The notes beneath the pieces were generated by a model that was not told the origin of the DNA, searched no databases, and worked only from the letters and a program-made list of their open reading frames with translations. DNA of 7,929 bases, taken from NCBI GenBank assembly GCA_023262305.1, contig JALRCK010000087.1, positions 1 to 7,929 on the forward strand, in the 5' to 3' direction. Each line of letters begins with the position of its first letter. Position 1 is the first letter of the stretch. Below are positions 5,882-7,929 of this stretch, piece by piece. The DNA is from Deltaproteobacteria bacterium. Its GTDB lineage: Bacteria; Bdellovibrionota_C; UBA2361; OMII01. A program made the position numbers and the translations under genes.

Positions 5882-5900
5882 GTGAGCTTATGCAGCTCAC
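5882..5900 (+). promoter_or_regulatory. Perfect 7-bp inverted repeat just before the receiver's RBS
   Basis: GTGAGCT (5882-5888), loop TATGC, AGCTCAC (5894-5900). The right arm ends 3 bases before the AAGGAG site. It could be an operator or an RNA hairpin limiting ribosome access. The ATG in its loop (5890) is in frame but has no SD, so it is not taken as the start. Confidence 0.45.
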
Positions 5901-5903
5901 TTC

Positions 5904-5909
5904 AAGGAG
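5904..5909 (+). promoter_or_regulatory. Ribosome binding site of the receiver gene
   Basis: AAGGAG lies 4 bases before the ATG at 5914 and favours it over the in-frame ATG at 5890. Confidence 0.7.
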
Positions 5910-5913
5910 CACT

Positions 5914-6336
5914 ATGACGAATACGGCCACCGTTTGTCCCCGACAGGAGGAGTCCTCGATTGTGCTTATCGTTGACGACAACGTAAGCGGGGCTCAGACC
6001 CTACAGATGCTACTCTCCCTGGAAGGATACGAAGTCGTCGTCGCCTCCACCGGTAAACGGGCGATTGAGCTGTACAACCAATACCACCCTGACATCGTAC
6101 TCTTGGACATCGGTCTCCCCGACACAGATGGCTATTCCGTGGCAAACCACCTCCGCAACCGTAACTCAACTCCCCCTCCCCTCATCATCGCAATGACCGG
6201 TTGGGGAGACCTGGAGCACCGACAACGAGCAATAGCGGCTGGGTGTGACTATCACCTCTCCAAGCCGGTGCACTTTGATGACCTCCAAAGCATGCTAAAG
6301 AAAGATCCCAAGGCTCTCCCGAGCAGGTGCGTTTGA
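5914..6336 (+). CDS. Stand-alone response-regulator receiver (CheY-like)
   Basis: 140 residues consisting essentially of one receiver domain, with no DNA-binding or enzymatic output domain. After a variable N-terminus of about 15 residues come VLIVDDN with the acidic pair Asp21/Asp22, the phospho-acceptor Asp65 in VLLDIGLPDTDGY, the switch Thr95 in IIAMTGWGD and the conserved Lys117 in HLSKPVHFDDL. All phosphotransfer residues are intact, so it should be phosphorylated by a histidine kinase and act through protein contact. The MTGWG and SKPV patterns resemble receivers attached to hybrid histidine kinases. No kinase gene is in the window, so it is an orphan here. The start at 5914 is set by AAGGAG; a perfect dyad sits just upstream. 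It is convergent with ispF. Confidence 0.9.
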   Translation: MTNTATVCPRQEESSIVLIVDDNVSGAQTLQMLLSLEGYEVVVASTGKRAIELYNQYHPDIVLLDIGLPDTDGYSVANHLRNRNSTPPPLIIAMTGWGDLEHRQRAIAAGCDYHLSKPVHFDDLQSMLKKDPKALPSRCV

Positions 6337-6340
6337 CTGA

Positions 6341-6371
6341 CTCATCGACCCGTATGAGGAGCCCCCTTTTT
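6341..6371 (+). terminator. Possible weak terminator between the receiver gene and ispF
   Basis: CTCAT (6341-6345) pairs with ATGAG (6354-6358), with an inner CG/CG pair. A run of five T (6367-6371) follows after 8 bases. The stem is short and not adjacent to the T-run, so this is a weak call. It lies 5 bases after the receiver stop in the 43-bp convergent gap. Confidence 0.3.
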
Positions 6372-6379
6372 GAGTTGGT

Positions 6380-6859
6380 TTACGGCCTGCGCAAGAGAAC
6401 AACCGCAGAGGCCATCACACCCTCTTTGCGTCCCACAAACCCCATCCCTTCCATCGTGGTTGCTTTAATAGTGACCTGAGAGGAACTGCACTCCATGGCA
6501 GCGCTTAACTTCTCGCGCATCATCGGCACATGCGCTTTGACCTTTGGGGTCTCAGCAAGGAGGGTAATATCAGCGTTGACCAGAGACCACCCCTCTCCTG
6601 TAGCTACGTGCCACACCTTTTTGAGAAGCTCTATGCTGTCAGCGTCCTTAAACGCAGCATCTGTATCTGGGAAGAGCGTGCCTATATCTCGCCCCCCTAT
6701 CGCCCCAAGGATCGCGTCCATAAGCGCATGTGTGAGCACATCGGCATCAGAGTGCCCGAGTAACCCGCGCGTGTGAGGAATCTCAACGCCGCCAAGAACG
6801 CACCGACGCCCCTCGGCGAATTGATGCACATCAACACCCTGACCGATTCTTAGATCCAT
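6380..6859 (-). CDS. ispF: 2-C-methyl-D-erythritol 2,4-cyclodiphosphate synthase
   Basis: Cyclises CDP-methylerythritol 2-phosphate to methylerythritol 2,4-cyclodiphosphate with loss of CMP, the fifth enzyme of the MEP isoprenoid pathway; a cytoplasmic homotrimer in the family. The 159-residue length is normal. It shows RIGQGVDVHQF with metal ligands Asp10 and His12, GHSDADVLTHALMDAILGA with the third ligand His44, DIGTLFPDTD (58-67), the VNADITLLAETPK segment (94-106), and the C-terminal signature IKATTMEGMGFVGRKEG (131-147). All expected active-site residues are present. Its start lies 3 bp after the ispD stop, so translation is probably coupled and the genes share a transcript. It is the last gene of the operon seen here. 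Confidence 0.97.
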   Translation of the reverse strand: MDLRIGQGVDVHQFAEGRRCVLGGVEIPHTRGLLGHSDADVLTHALMDAILGAIGGRDIGTLFPDTDAAFKDADSIELLKKVWHVATGEGWSLVNADITLLAETPKVKAHVPMMREKLSAAMECSSSQVTIKATTMEGMGFVGRKEGVMASAVVLLRRP

Positions 6860-6862
6860 AAC

Positions 6863-7564
6863 CTACCCCTCTCGACACATCTGCACCGCCACTGCGAGGT
6901 CTTGGGGGTGCGTGACCTTGATGTTGCGCCTATCTCCTTCAACGACCCGGACTTCGCGGGCACGCGCTACAATACTGGCATCATCGAGGGCAACAAATCC
7001 GTCAGCGTTCGCCGCGAGGTGTGCCAGCCGCAGCTCATCGAGCCAAAACCCTTGCGGAGTCTGAATAGCCCAGACGTTACCTCGGTCAACAGAAGAGCGA
7101 ACCACTCCATCCGTTACGATGCTGAGGGCATCTGGCACCGTTACGGCTGCGGTAACCGCACCATGCTCATAGACGCCATCCACTACACGCCGAACCACGT
7201 CAGTGGGCAGGCAACATCGCGCAGCATCATGCACCAGCACACAACTCTTTGCATGGAGAGGCTCTGCGACCAGGGATATCAAAGCCTCAACGCCACACCG
7301 CACCGAATCCTGACGGGTCTCCCCGCCATCGACCAGCACGACTTTTGGAACCCCTTGAAGCTCATCGTTAAAGCGTGCGCGCCATTCACGGTTCACACAC
7401 ACAACGACGCGCTCACACTCAGGATCGAGCGCGAATATCTCGACAGTTTTTTGAATAATTGATGGCTCTCCAACTACGGTTGAAAGCCTCAGAAATACCT
7501 TGGGAATGGCAGCGCCCATCCGGCTGCCACTTCCGGCGGCAGGAATGATCACCGAGTATCTCAT
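6863..7564 (-). CDS. ispD: 2-C-methyl-D-erythritol 4-phosphate cytidylyltransferase
   Basis: Joins CTP and MEP to make CDP-methylerythritol, the third step of the MEP pathway; cytoplasmic, dimeric in the family. The 233-residue length is normal. The nucleotide-binding loop is IIPAAGSGSRMG (6-17) with Arg15, followed by Lys22 (IPKVF in place of the commoner PKQF/Y). Further landmarks are VDGGETRQDSV (78-88), VHDAARCCL (111-119) with Asp113, DRGNVWAIQTPQGF (160-173) with Arg161, LDDAS (193-197) and NIKVTHPQDL (214-223) with Lys216. The usual Asp-Thr pair of the MEP-binding segment reads Asp-Ala (145-146). The ATG lies 3 bp after the carD stop with no SD of its own, so translation probably depends on coupling. 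Separate ispD and ispF genes are used here rather than a fused ispDF. Confidence 0.96.
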   Translation of the reverse strand: MRYSVIIPAAGSGSRMGAAIPKVFLRLSTVVGEPSIIQKTVEIFALDPECERVVVCVNREWRARFNDELQGVPKVVLVDGGETRQDSVRCGVEALISLVAEPLHAKSCVLVHDAARCCLPTDVVRRVVDGVYEHGAVTAAVTVPDALSIVTDGVVRSSVDRGNVWAIQTPQGFWLDELRLAHLAANADGFVALDDASIVARAREVRVVEGDRRNIKVTHPQDLAVAVQMCREG

Positions 7565-7567
7565 CGC

Positions 7568-7929
7568 TTATACGAAGAGCGACCTTAGCTCTCCCGCGAT
7601 CTTGTCGTGCGGGCGCGCCTTGGCGATTGCTATCTCGGACACCAAAAGCGCCTCTGCCATATCGAGCATCTTCTTCTCACCGAAGGAGAGCTCCTTGTCG
7701 GCGCTGAGCACGGAGAGGTCCCGAAGAACAACAGCGATCTCGAATACCGAGCCGGTCTTGATCTTCTGAGAATATTCGCGGAATCGACGATTCCAGGTCT
7801 GGGTGTCAATCTTGAAATTTCGGTCCTTGAGGATGTCGTAGACGGTATCGATCGCTTTCTTGTCGATAATGCGCCGGAGCCCAACCGCTGTAGCTTGGCT
7901 CACCGGAACCATCACCTTCATGCCGCTGT
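7568..7929 (-). CDS. carD: CarD/CdnL-family RNA polymerase-binding regulator (partial, N-terminus outside window)
   Basis: The C-terminal about 120 residues of a CarD/CdnL-like protein. The frame remains open through the right window edge, so the RNA-polymerase-binding Tudor-like N-terminal domain lies outside. The ATG at 7921 should not be taken as the start, because the family motif around MKVMVPVSQATAVGLR is internal. The helical C-terminal domain is clear: TWNRRFREYSQKIKTGSV, then VVLRDLSVLSADKELSFGEKKML and an Ala/Glu-rich helix. The Trp encoded at 7793-7795 matches the conserved Trp that in mycobacterial CarD contacts the upstream edge of the promoter bubble. The family stabilises open complexes, often at rRNA promoters. 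It is the upstream gene of a carD-ispD-ispF operon, an order also known in actinobacteria. Confidence 0.9.
   Translation of the reverse strand, partial: SGMKVMVPVSQATAVGLRRIIDKKAIDTVYDILKDRNFKIDTQTWNRRFREYSQKIKTGSVFEIAVVLRDLSVLSADKELSFGEKKMLDMAEALLVSEIAIAKARPHDKIAGELRSLFV

Noticed and set aside
1..7929. CRISPR array, insertion sequence, prophage, toxin-antitoxin or defence system
   Set aside because: No regularly spaced direct repeats, transposase, integrase or recognisable defence or toxin motifs in any frame.

Overview
The window reads as a stretch of chromosome from a Gram-negative (diderm) bacterium with mid-range GC content. Evidence for this is clear Shine-Dalgarno sites, a predicted lipoprotein and other exported proteins, and no introns or phage, transposon, CRISPR, tRNA or rRNA signatures. 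A carD-ispD-ispF gene order, plus a secreted beta-propeller protein ending in cysteine-rich, Asp-rich 'DTDTDxD' modules, would fit a lineage of the former Deltaproteobacteria (Myxococcota, Bdellovibrionota, SAR324 and relatives). That placement is an inference with low confidence; no marker gene in the window settles it.

Layout from left to right. Positions 1-60 may hold the tail of a plus-strand gene. A small exported protein of unknown function follows on the minus strand (68-403). It is divergent from a plus-strand pair: purN (504-1148, purine synthesis) and, 14 bp later, a UPF0173-type metallo-beta-lactamase-fold hydrolase (1163-1867). Positions 1868-2222 hold no convincing gene but are unusually rich in perfect short hairpins. 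Next, on the minus strand, come a 68-residue single-pass membrane protein (2223-2429) and an aldo/keto reductase closely resembling the Kv-channel beta-subunit family (2567-3541). A 152-bp divergent gap containing a nested dyad separates the reductase from a 121-residue orphan protein on the plus strand (3694-4059). The stop codon of that orphan overlaps the stop codon of a convergent small lipoprotein gene (4056-4364, minus). A secreted TolB/PD40-type beta-propeller protein (4569-5690) and a stand-alone response-regulator receiver (5914-6336) follow on the plus strand. The right end is a tight minus-strand operon: carD (partial, running out of the window), ispD and ispF, with only 3 bp between consecutive genes.

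The interpretable genes are mostly housekeeping: formyl transfer in purine synthesis, two steps of the MEP isoprenoid pathway, and a CarD/CdnL RNA-polymerase-binding regulator. The accessory part is the set of small exported or membrane proteins, the propeller protein and the single-domain receiver; nothing in the sequence ties these into one pathway. I did not find a convincing new multi-gene system. The most worthwhile leads are the hairpin-rich gene-free region, the dyads at the AKR/orphan divergent gap and just before the receiver gene, and the unassigned small envelope proteins.
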